DNA of 64,000 nt from Bisporella sp. PMI_857 (taxonomy: Eukaryota; Ascomycota; Leotiomycetes; Helotiales; Helotiaceae): contig JAJSPD010000001.1 in the NCBI GenBank assembly GCA_021307315.1, positions 1-64,000 of the forward strand, given 5' to 3'. The notes under the pieces are model-generated. The model was not told where the DNA came from. It made no database searches and saw only the letters and a program-made list of their open reading frames with translations. Shown piece after piece: positions 47,677-58,905 of the stretch. A program made the translations under genes and the position numbers. How positions within the stretch are numbered: position 1 is the stretch's first letter; each line of letters begins with the position of its first letter.

Positions 47677-48511
47677 TTATTTTCCCTCGTTCGCAACCGC
47701 GGTTCTGATCTTGTAATCACGCGGGCTTTCATAGTCACTGGCCTTTCCTGCCCACATGCCTTTCTTCTTTGCCTTCGCTTTTTCCTCTGCACTTCGATAC
47801 TTAGCTTCAAAGTCTCCGAACTCTGCTCCCATCTTCGCCTCATATATGGTTGCCAACCCTGCTTTCAACATCTCCTTTCCAACATCTCTCCTAAAAAAGA
47901 ATCTCCGCACCCACACTGTAGCAACAACCCTCTGATACTGGTCCATCTTGTAAACGTAAGCTCGCACGCGGCGACCGAGGATATAGTTTTTCAGCCATTC
48001 AAGGGCTTCTTGAGAATATGGTTGAGCGGGCTTGCCAAAGTGGGCACCTTCTGGCGCGTCAATTCCTGCAATACGGACATGTATCTGTATTCCAATCAGC
48101 ACCAGCCCCATTGCCTTCATGGATCTGCCGATAACATACCGTATTACCTTTCAAGGCTTTCTTATCTTCAGGAATCTTCCTTAGCCATCCCCACCCAGCT
48201 AATCTGCCTCCGGGCATATGAAAAAGATGGAAGTTGTCTGCATCTCCCACCCGCGTCACCATACCAAAAAGGCTCCTCTTTCTGAAGAACCCTGGTCGGA
48301 TATACGTTGCCTCGGGTATTCGTCGCAAATAGGAACGATACAGGCGAGTAGAGACCAGGACTGTCGTTGTGAGTAGTACTACTGGAATGATATTCCGGGG
48401 ATCAGTGTAGTGCGACCAATCTATCGCTTTGAGGCTTTCTGTCCAGGAGACAGATCGTTTCTTCTCATTGCCATCCTTGTCGGAATTTGAAGACCATGGG
48501 GGCCATCGCAT
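47677..48511 (-). CDS. lcl3: Lcl3-type membrane-anchored staphylococcal-nuclease-like endonuclease
   Basis: Exons 48511-48140 and 48084-47677; the 55-nt intron (GTATGT...ATACAG) joins KGNT to [12 protein letters not shown] in phase 0, giving 259 residues. The N-terminus MRWPPWSS matches fungal Lcl3 proteins from memory. One membrane helix ([18 protein letters not shown], about residues 40-60) precedes a TNase fold: [18 protein letters not shown], then [21 protein letters not shown] and [25 protein letters not shown]. The final part is a Lys/Ala-rich helix with GMWAG. Family members are mitochondrial/membrane proteins predicted to need calcium. The open frame continues upstream to 48844, but the family start is 48511. 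Confidence 0.92.
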
Positions 48512-49484
48512 CGTGTTGATGTTTACAAGGCGTGGGGTAGTGTCGTTGAGGTTGGTCTCGCTTGAAGCTCTTGGGAGTGTTGTAGGGGTGTGTCTAAAGT
48601 AATCCAAGCTGATAAACAACAGAATGACAATAAAGAGACAGGCATCGAATTGCGCACTCCGCTGAAATACTAATGCAAACTTACTTTCATCATCTCCTAC
48701 ATTGATTTGAGTGGCACTGGAAGCACTGTTGGAGATAATCTGATTGTGAAGTATCATTCTCTGTACTATCAGTAAAACATTTAGCAGCAGCCGTACAACG
48801 AGGAGCAATTGCGGCTTCCTCTTTCTCTTTTCAATTGTATTCAATTATAAAATAATTGCCAGCAAGATGCCAAGGTCCTTTATAATACAATTCTGGTTAG
48901 GTCTCCCCTACCATCTATCACTTTGTACGAGGTCAGCGAACGCCACTTTGGGGAAACCGTGATCATTGACCTTTAATCCGGAAGTTAAGGGTAATTTGGC
49001 TCTGTGCACAATCGGCGCATGTGTACTGGAAAGTTAATGATTGCGCTCTTCTCATCGATTACAGAAATGCTAGTAAGTCTGTACTTACACTCCTTGAGAC
49101 TGACAATAGCTATGAATGCTTGCCGTAATTGTTCATATGGCCGTTGACATTTGCTAACCTGTAGTTGTTCTTAAGAAGCCTCCGAAAACAATCTGGGCCT
49201 TGATAATTTACAAGGATGAAAATGGTGAGTTCCAAATAGTAAGAGAGGCGAATCCGCCGCTATAGCTCACTATAGAAGGGCTGGCCTAGTTCCACAATAG
49301 AGAGTTAGCGTTCAATTAGCTTGAACCAGATACAAATTGGAAGTGGCAATAATATCCATTTCGAGATTTCCCATAATAGCAAAATAGCAGTAAAATTTTA
49401 AACTCCAAACACCAGAAACCAAAAGTCAAAAAATGAGACTCTACAAACCGAGCGACAAGCACTATTTACACCAATATCACCATG
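48512..49484. other. Intergenic upstream of lcl3
   Basis: About 970 bases between lcl3 and the end of the gene at 49485-50594. In frame with lcl3 there are 111 extra open codons back to an ATG at 48844 with a hydrophobic stretch (FIVILLFISLDYF). This is taken as 5' UTR or chance, because the family's usual start lies downstream. Confidence 0.5.
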
Positions 49485-50594
49485 TTACTGTTTCTTATCT
49501 CCAGCTGGTTTCTTGTCCCCAGAAGGCTTCTTGCCTCCTGAAGTCCAATCGCCAAAATCGACATATGGAATATCCCTCGCAGATTTCCCACCCATGATAA
49601 GTTGTTTAGATTGAACATTGAAGCACTTGTCCTTAATTTTTGAATTACAAATCGGAAATAAAGTCTTGTCTTTCATTCTGCAGAACATGCCCTCTTTGAT
49701 GTTGGCGAAGTCCGGGCCGAGAGAGGCCTTGCTTTTGCAAAGGTCTTTGACCTTGTGATCTGGGTTGTCGCTTATGATGAGTCGGTTATAATGAAGGCTC
49801 TTGTTCCCTGTACCAGTTGTGCCGTTTCCCTGTGGTCCCTTAATCGTAGGCTTTTTGTTTATTGCGGGTGCCGGTTGGCTCTTGCGCAACTGAGGGTTCC
49901 CCTTGGAGTCTCGTGGGAGCTTGGCATTACCAAGAGGTCTATAGTCGATCGAGTTTGGGTCAGGTTTGGTCGTCATCTTGAACTTGTAGCTATTGCAGTA
50001 ACCCTTTTTTGTCTCAGCTTTTATTTCCTTGCCATCATAATCAACGAAATCGGGAAAGTGAACCTGGAATCCAGTTTGAGGTTGGTCGCCATTCTTATCA
50101 ATCCAGAAACAGTGTGGCGAGTAATTGGTTCCTTTTACATAAATATTAGAATAGAACCAACTGCCTCCACACTTATCGCCCCAGTCTCCAAGCCAGGCAT
50201 ACTTGTTCTCATCTGGCCATGTGATAGAGACATATGCAATACAAATTGCATCGTTGTTAGCGGAAAAGAGCGCATACGTTGCTTGTGCCCCATTGCCTTT
50301 CTTGTGATTAACCTTGACAGTCCCAACATTTCCATTTTTGACCTTTCCTGGATCTGCCTTCATTCCCAAAAACTCGCCATTCTCGCTCCAGAGACGAATG
50401 TCAGGTAAATCGCCGCCTGAATTTTGCAAACCACCTTTATAATCAAGACCCACAGCGATCTTAATACTCGAGCCAGTTCTCTCTGGCTCTTTAAAGTTGT
50501 CTATCCCAAACTGTATGGTGCCAGCAATGCCACTTATGATACCTATGGTGTTCATAAGCGCTGTTCCGATGCCTAGGGGTGCAGCGACGGCCAT
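49485..50594 (-). CDS. Unrecognised 369-residue protein with Lys/Gly/Pro tail
   Basis: A single uninterrupted frame of 369 codons. I do not recognise the family. The N-terminus (MAVAAPLGIGTALMNTIGII) is hydrophobic and could be a membrane or amphipathic helix rather than a classic signal peptide. The middle has paired Cys and many Gly/Trp residues (GDWGDKCGGSWFYSN, then SPHCFWIDKNGD), suggesting a beta-rich, possibly disulfide-bonded or lectin-like domain up to about residue 210. A low-complexity linker (QPAPAINKKPTIKGPQGNGT) leads to a second Cys-containing part (DLCKSKA, GMFCRMKD, FPICNSKIKDKCF). The last residues are an imperfect KKPSGDKKPAGDKK repeat. Composition and codon use look genuine; secretion and function are undetermined. 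Confidence 0.75.
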   Translation of the reverse strand: MAVAAPLGIGTALMNTIGIISGIAGTIQFGIDNFKEPERTGSSIKIAVGLDYKGGLQNSGGDLPDIRLWSENGEFLGMKADPGKVKNGNVGTVKVNHKKGNGAQATYALFSANNDAICIAYVSITWPDENKYAWLGDWGDKCGGSWFYSNIYVKGTNYSPHCFWIDKNGDQPQTGFQVHFPDFVDYDGKEIKAETKKGYCNSYKFKMTTKPDPNSIDYRPLGNAKLPRDSKGNPQLRKSQPAPAINKKPTIKGPQGNGTTGTGNKSLHYNRLIISDNPDHKVKDLCKSKASLGPDFANIKEGMFCRMKDKTLFPICNSKIKDKCFNVQSKQLIMGGKSARDIPYVDFGDWTSGGKKPSGDKKPAGDKKQ

Positions 50595-51833
50595 TTTTTC
50601 AGAATGTCAAATGCAGTAGTGTTGGCTGATAGATATAAGTCCAGACTATAGAAAGGAAGATGATGAATGTTCGTTGGTATCCCAGAAAATTGATGTAAAT
50701 ACTGATAACACTATTGAAGCCTAGATATTTGTGATAGACTAGTAGACTTCATGGCGGCACATCATTATTTATCACCGCTTCTACCAAGAAGTCCAATTCA
50801 CGAAGGATTACCGCAGCCAGCTTACAACGATGCGATGAGGTCTAGCATTAGGCATTTCGATACACAGCCGTAACACAGGTCTAAAATAGATTATCTTGGA
50901 CAAAAAGTATGAAGCTTAGTGAATGAGCCATGTTCGGTTCCTTCAAAGACACTATGACATGGCCATCAGGAATAAGAGTTGCTCTCGATCCTTCGAAAAG
51001 AAACGATCCATCGAGCAAGGGGACAGTTTAATATCAAGCAAGAATACAAGGGGTAGGGAGGCTCGGATCTGGAACGATATGGGTATATTGTAAACACAAA
51101 GGATCTTGGAACTCTGTCCTTAGGCACCTAGGTAAGGAAATAATCTAAAGGAACTTTTCAATATTAGATTTATCTATTAATAATGCACCTTGGCAAACGC
51201 CGTCTCATGCGATCTTTGATGAATGGTGATAACAATGGGCCATGTAAACAGTTGAGGCGATTTGAAGCCTCACTGATCCTGCTTAGCAGTCAATGAACAG
51301 TGCTAGATAGATGTAATATTACTCTACATCAATTTCAATAGGATTGCCAATTATCACCAGTAGACTTACTCCATAATATTAAGGGGTAGAATTAAGCCAA
51401 CCACACTAGGATATGTCCATGTGGCACCTGGTAAGCAATAATCCTTGGCATTCATATACTTGTTGGTTCTGCTTCACATTAGATTCCATTCCAACATAAG
51501 CGAAACGCGGCTGAGCAAAAAGTGCCTATAACAAGTTGCATCTTCCAGTATACCTACGGCACTGTAATGCAACACCTCGTAAATGTGACCATTGAGGCGT
51601 TCGCATAGTTTTCGGCGCTTCCAGCCAACTTCTACCAGGCAAATGTTATATGGCACAACTCTCAGCCTCAATGATAATAATATATGTGATTGCCTCTCAA
51701 CGCCCCATCTGTGAACCTTCAAATTCACTTCCAAAACTCTCTCCATCATCATTTTTGTCCATCATCAGTTTAAATCTAGAGCCAATTCAAATACAATCGA
51801 TTTCTTACTTTATCCTTAACTGCTGATTCCACC
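50595..51833. other. Intergenic between two divergent genes
   Basis: About 1.2 kb holding the promoters of the minus-strand gene ending at 50594 and the plus-strand gene starting at 51834. The 92-codon minus-strand frame at 51474-51752 has no recognisable content and is treated as chance. Confidence 0.5.
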
Positions 51834-52949
51834 ATGCGTTCTTTTCACCAAGCTATAGCAGCTGCTGCCGTCGCCCACATATCGAGTGCATGTGCACAAG
51901 ATCTTTCCTCCACAATTGTAGGGTGCTTAGACGTCAACTGCCCACAAGAACCAAATAATACTACGGAAAATAATTGTATCATCAGTGACAAGATCTTTGA
52001 AAATATCGGACTTGCTCGCATACCCGTCGTAGCCTCAAGCAACCTCACAGGCTTCTCCTGGCTCGAAGGAGCCTCCGAAGATGGCGGGAAAGAAGGAGAC
52101 AATCTCCGAACATTCCACAAGTCGTTCTACCTTGGAACTCCGCCAGATAAAGACCTCAACGGCACTGGCGCCTGCGCGCTGTTCTTTGAGAAGGTGCAGA
52201 ACCTTCGAGCGTTCGACGGCATACCAGATTACACCGTGTCCCAAGGCACGTGCCAGAATGCCTTGGGTGATCAATGCGTCAACGCCTTGACTAAGCGTGC
52301 AAGGGAACTCGATCTGTCGGGTCTTAGAAGTGCAGAGGCGTGCACTAAGCTTCAGGCCACTTTCCAGGAGAACATGGACGACGCCTGTAAGGTGTACGCT
52401 ACGGCAACCAAGTGGGAAGGGATTTCAGTATTACGTGCGTGGATGAGCCCCTATCTACCATATAGAATCTGGTCACTAATAGATATACCACAGCTCTTAG
52501 CGGGCCAGACGCGTCCGGCCCGATTACTCCAGATCAGAACTCTACATCCAATTGCTGGCCTATCCTTCCAAAACAGTACAATCTCACGCCGGTGACTTCA
52601 ACTTCTACTCAGGTATGTACGCTCACTATCTATCCCTCTATTTTGTTTGGTACAGTTCATGTGTGTAACTGTGCTATAGGGCGACTATATGGAGAACACC
52701 ACTCATGCCATCCTTTTCGGTGTGACACCGATCCTGACGCTATTTTACCCTGGCAACGGGAGTTTGTTGGCTCAACCGGAATCGCAACTCACCTGCATGA
52801 AGATCATCCGCAATAGCATAGAAGGGAACAAGACCATAGCAGATGGGACTCACAAGGGGGACGATAAGAAGGGCGCAGGCAGCTCATTTGCCCCTTGGGG
52901 AGCTTCGCTTGTGGCTGTATTGGTGCTTCTTTCTACGTTGAGTATATGA
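51834..52949 (+). CDS. Secreted, probably GPI-anchored cysteine-containing protein
   Basis: Exons 51834-52434, 52494-52612 and 52680-52949 encode 329 residues. The introns (59 and 67 nt) keep the frame at SVL-PLSGPD and TSTQ-GDYME. The first donor is GTGCGT. A signal peptide ends near SSACAQ. The ectodomain has about a dozen Cys (CLDVNCPQ, NNCI, GACALFF, GTCQ, DQCV, EACT, DACK, NCWPIL, LTCMK) and several N-glycosylation sites. The C-terminus has the GPI pattern: a Gly/Ser-rich stretch (GAGSSFAPWG) followed by a short hydrophobic tail (ASLVAVLVLLSTLSI). This predicts a wall or plasma-membrane surface protein. I recognise no catalytic motif and no named family. Confidence 0.8.
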
Positions 52950-53532
52950 GCTGACTATGTTGCTATCTTCTGGATGAACTTGCTAGCCACTAGAGCCACT
53001 CTCTATAGCATTTATGAGATGGGAATAGTAAGCATTTTACTTTTTTTTTCAAGCAGTCTCATCACTCTCTCCATCGACTAGGTAGCTACCTTACCAAATC
53101 ATGGTCCAAGCGCCTCGCTTAAAAAGGGGCTCATCGCCTCACATCACCTACTGGGTTGGTGCCACTGTGAAACTGCCTATTTACCGGAATTGTGCTAAAC
53201 AATCTTGCTAAAGATGTACTATACTGTAAAGATCGGAATACAAAGTCCTTTCCTATCACAACACATAGGCTTTGTATGCGAGTGTTATTAAAGGACAACA
53301 ATCTTCCTTTAACCTGAATCATTAAACTCGTAATTTCACTCTATTTTATTTCGCAACTAATTACCCCATCATAATATACGTCTGTTCCTTTCCTTCTTTC
53401 CTTTATACATTATATTTATTTTATTTCCTTCACTTCCCACCCTCAGAACACACTCCCTTCATTCATTTACCTTCCCCCCACTTGGTCCGGCATCCCGTCC
53501 CCACTCTAATTATGATACTGGCGCCTGAGAAA

Positions 53533-53646
53533 CTACTCAACTTGCACATCGTACTCCGGTAAAGGGGGAGGCATATCTGGTGGGGCCACCATTTCCTGCG
53601 GTGCTCTTGCCATATTTTTCTCGTTTGGACACATAAACTCCACCAT
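53533..53646 (-). CDS. Short proline-rich frame, 37 residues
   Basis: The frame starts MVEFMCPNEKN and ends in PDMPPPLPEYDVQVE. Its composition is more protein-like than random AT-rich DNA would give, and it may be an exon of a larger gene with the Lys-rich frame at 53935-54138 upstream on the same strand. No splice joining them in frame was found. Confidence 0.2.
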   Translation of the reverse strand: MVEFMCPNEKNMARAPQEMVAPPDMPPPLPEYDVQVE

Positions 53647-53790
53647 ACAACCCCTAGCTAGCTAACCAGCTAGTTATCCCCAGATAATTAAATAAATCAA
53701 CCAAATATAACCCTGAAAACAATAAAAAGCCTAAGTAAAAGCTCATCTTTCTCATAACCGTCTCTTTTTCCCTCGTTTTCCTTATACTAC

Positions 53791-53894
53791 TGTTGGAACG
53801 CATGTAACTAGTCACGTGAAGAGTTGTGGGTCCTTTCGGGACCTACAACCTCTTCGCGACACGTAGCTTAGAATCAATCAAGACTTATCCAACA
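53791..53894. repeat. Candidate solo LTR or miniature element with internal hairpin
   Basis: A 104-base segment starts TGTTGGAACG and ends TTATCCAACA, with inverted ends TGTTGGA/TCCAACA. It contains a near-perfect hairpin (GAAGAGTTGTGGGTCC against GGGACCTACAACCTCTTC). The TG...CA ends and size suit a fungal copia solo LTR or TRIM, but no clear target-site duplication flanks it. Confidence 0.45.
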
Positions 53895-53934
53895 ACCTCA
53901 ACGAGCATTGCGCTGAACACATGCGTACGTGCCC

Positions 53935-54138
53935 TCAGGTTAAAGTATAGGCAATATCTATGACCCGGGTATTCCAACAACTACAAACGACGTTCTCTCC
54001 AGGTTTCTTTTTCAGGCCTCTCTTCTTAACTGTATTCCCATCCCAATTGTGCGTGATATTCACGGGATCTTGAGCAGGGCCAGGAGCATATTCTTCCTCC
54101 TTCTCTCCTTTCTTTGTTGTCATGGCTGCTTGCGGCAA
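53935..54138 (-). CDS. Short Lys/Glu-rich frame, 67 residues, possibly partial
   Basis: The frame is open further upstream without ATG (to about 54190, reading ATAKVSEIYDPAAAANSLLP before the Met at 54138). It contains EKEEEYAPGPAQDPVNITHN and VKKRGLKKKPGENVVCSCW. This looks like real coding sequence but neither the start nor the end is convincing. Unrecognised family. Confidence 0.3.
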   Translation of the reverse strand: MPQAAMTTKKGEKEEEYAPGPAQDPVNITHNWDGNTVKKRGLKKKPGENVVCSCWNTRVIDIAYTLT

Positions 54139-55297
54139 CAGGCTATTAGCGGCGGCGGCGGCTGGGTCATAGATCTCGGATACTTTGGCGGTAGCTCGTT
54201 AGAGCTAGAAGGGCTGGTGAGACATTGTTTCTTTATTTGTTTCTTCCCAAATTATAATATCAGAGCGTTGAGGTTTTTGGAGAGAGGAATTTTTCCTTTA
54301 AGGATTCTTTTCTTTTGGTTGAAGAGATAAACCGAATAGAAGAGGTTATTCGAAGGGTTATATTTTGTTTTATAATTTGGTTGTCTGTTTCAATAACCTG
54401 GAGGTAATGGAGTTGCTATATCGGCAGTCGTGCTAGTGAAAGACTAGCCGGTTCGTCTGACTCTAATACCCTACTTACAGCCAGATTCATTTATATATAC
54501 AAGATGGTAGAAACGGAATTTCTCCAGATTATGTAAATGTAAGTCTCACAGATTGGCATTTCGTTTATTTACTACTCGGCGAGTTATTTTCTTAGTCTAA
54601 TTTATTCTAGCCAAAGCTTTTTTTATGCGACAAGTCGATACAAGTACTTCGCATTCGCTTCACAAAAACATTACTATTTCAAGCCGGTATAAACCAGCCT
54701 TTTTCTTTTTAGCAAATAGTGCTTAGTATCGCAAAAGTAATGCTTCGCTTTTGTCCGCTATAATTACGAATGACTTTAGGGCGTCCGAAATGTCGAAAAT
54801 TCGAGCGGATTGCTCAAGAAAAACCAGAGCTACAACTAGCAGCTTTAGCTATTTTGAGATTATTATATAAATGCTTCCTAAAAATCATATTACTAATTAA
54901 CTTAGTTTGTGATTGCAACAGGTTTAGGGCTATACTAAAATGCTTATTTTCCTTGTGTGATAGTCACAGGACAAAACGTCGAAAACGAATGACACGATAC
55001 GTTGCAGTTCAGTTCACATACAGTACAGTATGTACTTGATTTCCAATCTCAAACGTCCTGCACAGTTCTCTTTTGTAATGTCCCTTTGTCCTTCTCTTTG
55101 TCTTGCTTGCGTGCCTTTTCCTTCTCGCTCTCGGATTCCATCCATTTATTTAATTCCAGGTTAATTACCGACTCAAGTTTCTCTCATCTATTCTTGATGT
55201 CTCTATTTTTGTTCTTCTGAGCTTCAACAAGTCCTTTGATTCCGTATTTTTTGGCAGTTTTTTAATGCCTTATATGTAATCCGAAGGAGATCGAAAT

Positions 55298-55537
55298 TTG
55301 CCAGTGTGTATCTCCAATAAAAGTGTATCTGGCTGTACTAAAAAAAACTGCGCTGAAGTTGGTCAGGCCAAGGTGCATAAGCTTCCCAAGCCATGTTATA
55401 AATGTGAGAATCGGGGAGCGTATCCGTGCAGAGAATGCAAGACAAAGGGTGGGAATTATGATAGCCAAAGAAATTGGAACTATTTTACATCAGCAATCCT
55501 CAAATATATTTATGGAAGGGCAAACTCCTACACATGA
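55298..55537 (+). CDS. Short cysteine-rich frame with paired CxxC motifs
   Basis: The 79-codon frame includes GCTKKNCAEV and then KPCYKCENRGAYPCRECKTK, a CxxC-x6-CxxC arrangement like small zinc-binding modules (DnaJ-type Cys repeats have related spacing). No signal peptide is evident and no family is recognised. It lies beside decayed DNA, so it could be a fragment of a larger lost gene. Confidence 0.3.
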   Translation: MPVCISNKSVSGCTKKNCAEVGQAKVHKLPKPCYKCENRGAYPCRECKTKGGNYDSQRNWNYFTSAILKYIYGRANSYT

Positions 55538-55796
55538 ATTTGAATTCGTGGGCTAGGGAGAGCGGCGCTTTGTTTGGACCTGTCAGTTCTGAGGCATTCA
55601 TGCCGAATAAACTAGACATAAAACTTAGTGGCAAGAATGCGATAGTGACGACTGAATAGCATTATTGAGCATCCTTGTGTGACGCTTTCGTACGAAAGCC
55701 TCAGAGATGCTTAGGCCTCAAGTACACTTGCTTGTTGTTGTTTGAGGCTCAAAAAGTCGCGCAACTATCATATCCATGTGTTAGAAAGATCCCGAA

Positions 55797-58700
55797 TCAG
55801 AGATAGTCTCTTTGTAGGCAATAAAACCCGTAAAATATTTTCGCTAAATAAGACATTGGCAGCGAGCCATATACGTAGCTTCGAATATGAAAGCCATTGC
55901 TCACCCGATCAGAGACATCCTTTATTGTATTCTCGGGGTGTTGAATGTCTTGCCTCCGCATATCGACAACTTCGACAAGCAAATTGGCGTGCCTCACAGT
56001 AGCCTTAGGGACTTCTCCAAAGGCTGCTAAAGATTCCTTGGCATTGATATTAGAGTCTTCACCATTTGTAGGGTCGTCATGGCCAGATGAAGCAAGTCCA
56101 AAGGAAGTCCCTGTGCCATTACCAATGTGATTTCCATTCTCAGTCACTTTCCCATTTCGTAACTTTGCTTCATCGTGACCAGCGGCCGCAGTTCCGCGTA
56201 GACTAGGCATACTAGCGATCAACTTCTTGAACCCATCCAGTAAATCCTGCGTGGTTGTTTGCGGGTGTTGTTCTTCATGGATTTCTAGAAGATGTCGAGC
56301 GAAATCTTTCACAACAGCTAATTGTTCATATATACTTCGCATCATCTTTAGCTTGTCCATAATATCGTGAGCTTCTCGTAGCAGCACACCTTCAGGATTA
56401 ATATTCAAGTACTTTCCCGCTGCTCCACGAATGTCCTTCTTTTGAGGATCGGCAAGATTAACGTTCTTTAAATGCCCCCAGAATCTTTCAAAAGCGTCCG
56501 TCTTCTGACCTGACTTTTTCAACTTTTAGCCAACACCAAGTACAGAAACACACCGGGATCAATAATTTGCAACATCGCCGATGGCGTTTACAAAAATATT
56601 GAACACCTCCGGACGCTCGTCCTCAAGCTTTATCCGATCAAAGAACACCATCGAGCATTAATTTGTAATTATCAATGCTAGGTCATATATAGAGTTGACA
56701 TCCCCTTGGCCAAATCTCTCTAATCTAGCACGAATTGAGTGATGTTCTCCGCTGTGGTCTAGACATTAGATGTCAATTGCTAGTCGCCAATTGTAGAGTA
56801 CACAGATGAAGAGAGGATTTACGTACCTGGTTTCTTTCGACCGCACCGTTTAGGAAAGCCTGCAATCCTAAGCCAGCTTCTCCTCAGCGAGGAGGTAGTT
56901 TAAGATGGCTCAAGGAAATTCATCTTTCGTGCTGATTGTCATCTGATGGCATTGAGGCTGACGCGACTCTTCATCAGGTTCCTCAGTTTCGACTATATAA
57001 TGCCAATGGGTTGCGGGGTGTGTTTGACATACTAGTAAGAATTGTATCTGAGGCCTGTCAGTAAGGCAAAGGCAAAGGACGTGGTAAAGGCTTACGGTCA
57101 TCAAGGATGTAAAGCCATAGTTGGTTAACCATTATGACTCGAGTAGTCTTCTTGGTATCATTACCAGTCCTTGTTGCTCGATAAACAACCTGATCTCTAT
57201 CTCTTAAACCAGTATCATTCAGCTTCCAATAATAAGACTGATCAAGTGTTCGTCGACTATGAAGAGGTGGGTCATGGTAAAGGTAATCTTTTAGAAGTAG
57301 TACATCATGCTCTATGTCCATTGCTTCATAAACCTTTGCCGCATACCATAAGTATCGCCCAAGGGGATTGCTGAAACTTTCAAACGAACGATCCCCTTCT
57401 TTGGTTGATAAATTGGTAGGTCGGCGCTGTTGAGGAAGTCGCTCGACCATTTGCACAAATTATCGTGTAACTTCTGTTTATTGTCAGGGCTCTTGCGTTC
57501 GAGTTCGTAAGTAATCTCGCGGGTTAAGGTGGCCATCTTATTACGGTTCTTATCGGTCTCCCAGTGAAATATGGCATCTTATTTGATCAGTAAGTAGGTT
57601 TGATTCATATTTTAGACATTCACATGTGATGCTTACGAAGATTACAAATCTATTCCAGTGATTAAAGAGATGAGTTGCTGCTACAAGATCATTAGGATCT
57701 ATAGTCATTAGCTTAATTCTGAATGTATGTTGGCTGTCTCACCAGAAGAAATCAATGAGCAGTGAGATCGCATATGCCTTGCATGGATGGGGTCCACTAC
57801 AGAACAAGATGAGATTGGTCCGATTGTGTGGACACTCTCAACTCTTTAAATGAACTATCCTTCTAAAATGCAGAAGTACCAATGGCTGGGCATAAAAAGT
57901 TTGAAGATTGTCTACAATAATCTCTTGCCTCCCTCCAATTATAATCCCCAGTTTCTTCGTTATGGTAACGCGTAATTGCTTTCTAGTTAATTATCAGAAT
58001 CCATAATTATGATGAAGCTAGAAGGTATACCTCGATCTATATCACATGAAATTAGCAATTGAAGCAAATGTTTAGAGCAGGACAGTCTGACAATAAAGTG
58101 TCATTGTCTCAATGTGAGAGTGTTTCCTAATATAAACACGTATAAGCTTACCCATATCATATTGTTTGCTGGGAAATGGAAGTAGCTAAGTGTGCTAGGC
58201 TTTGGTGGTCGCTTTAAAGGATTGTTGTCTCCCCCGCCGAAGACATCGTGCAGTGCGTATTTCTCCATGGAAAATTTATTGTAGGAGCCCAATAGCAATG
58301 ATTTGGAAAGAGTGATAGTGCTAACAGCATAACCAAACTCGGCATCGAATTGACTATTGCTTCCAGGTGATGACACATCCGCTGTCACTGTCGAAGTAAC
58401 TGCAGGCGATATTGAGTTATGAGCACTTTGGCTGGGCTGATTGAGTATACGTTGATAATATGTCTTGAGAATTTTGACATCTCGCGATTTCGTTTTCAGG
58501 TCGTTATTGTCCTCATCATGCTTCTTCTTTGACTAGTCGTCGGTTGTCCCTTCAAGATACTTCAAGCTGCGACGTAGGGAGAGCACCTTGGCTTCAGCTG
58601 CCCCTAGCCGATTTAGGCATTATTTTTCAACTTCCTGCCGCCAGGCTGCTAGAGAGCGTCCCAGTGCATCCATGAGAGACCTACGATGAGAGTTAGAACA

Positions 58701-58905
58701 GAAGTGATTTCTCAACCGCGCGACTCTGGCTAGCTCAGATTCAATTCTCTTCTTTTCACGTTCCTTGTATTTGGCCTTTAGATTATCACGTCCCGAGAAT
58801 TTAGCACAGAAAAAATTGGATGAGTTTGTCGTCGGACAGACGGTCAGGGATCGGGTCTGGCTCCCAGTCTTCATCGCTATGATTCGCTTCCGTTCCAGTT
58901 GCCAT
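55797..58905 (-). pseudogene. Decayed CorA-like/ankyrin-family gene of fungi
   Basis: Pieces in consistent order match the fungal CorA-like Mg2+ transporter family. The N-terminal basic helix (KAKYKEREKKRIESELARVA; SHRRSLMDALGRSLAAW) is followed by TLSYFHFPANNMIW, HARHMRSHC and HWETDKNRNKMA. Next come SRRTLDQSYYWKLNDTGLRD, DQVVYRAT, VIMVNQLWLYILDD, GFPKRCGRKKP and YDLALIIT, then LKMMRSIYEQLAVVKDF. A last LPMSYLAKIFYG resembles the first CorA membrane segment; the second helix is missing. Inactivating changes include a frameshift at a 6-A run (58810-58815; plus-strand bases) and in-frame stops at 58620-58622, 58533-58535, 56658-56660, 56559-56561 and 56526-56528. Some frames also break between 57540 and 57990. 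Several introns remain identifiable. The start ATG at 58905 was chosen because the frame reads MATGTEANHSDEDWEPDP. It would have encoded a membrane protein; the present copy cannot. Confidence 0.8.

Larger units (their letters stand above)
52950..55796. other. 2.8-kb region with short frames and a candidate solo LTR, no confident gene
   Basis: After the 3' UTR of the surface-protein gene come pyrimidine-rich DNA, a 104-bp LTR-like element (53791-53894), and AT-richer decayed sequence (54350-55050). Short frames noted are a proline-rich one (53533-53646, minus), a Lys/Glu-rich one (53935-54138, minus) and a Cys-rich one (55298-55537, plus). A frame at 54770-55039 begins with a GRPKCRKFERIAQEKPELQL stretch that could be a mobile-element fragment. 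Confidence 0.45.

Noticed and set aside
51474..51752. 92-codon minus-strand frame
   Set aside because: It lies in the promoter of the surface-protein gene and shows no motif or consistent codon use.
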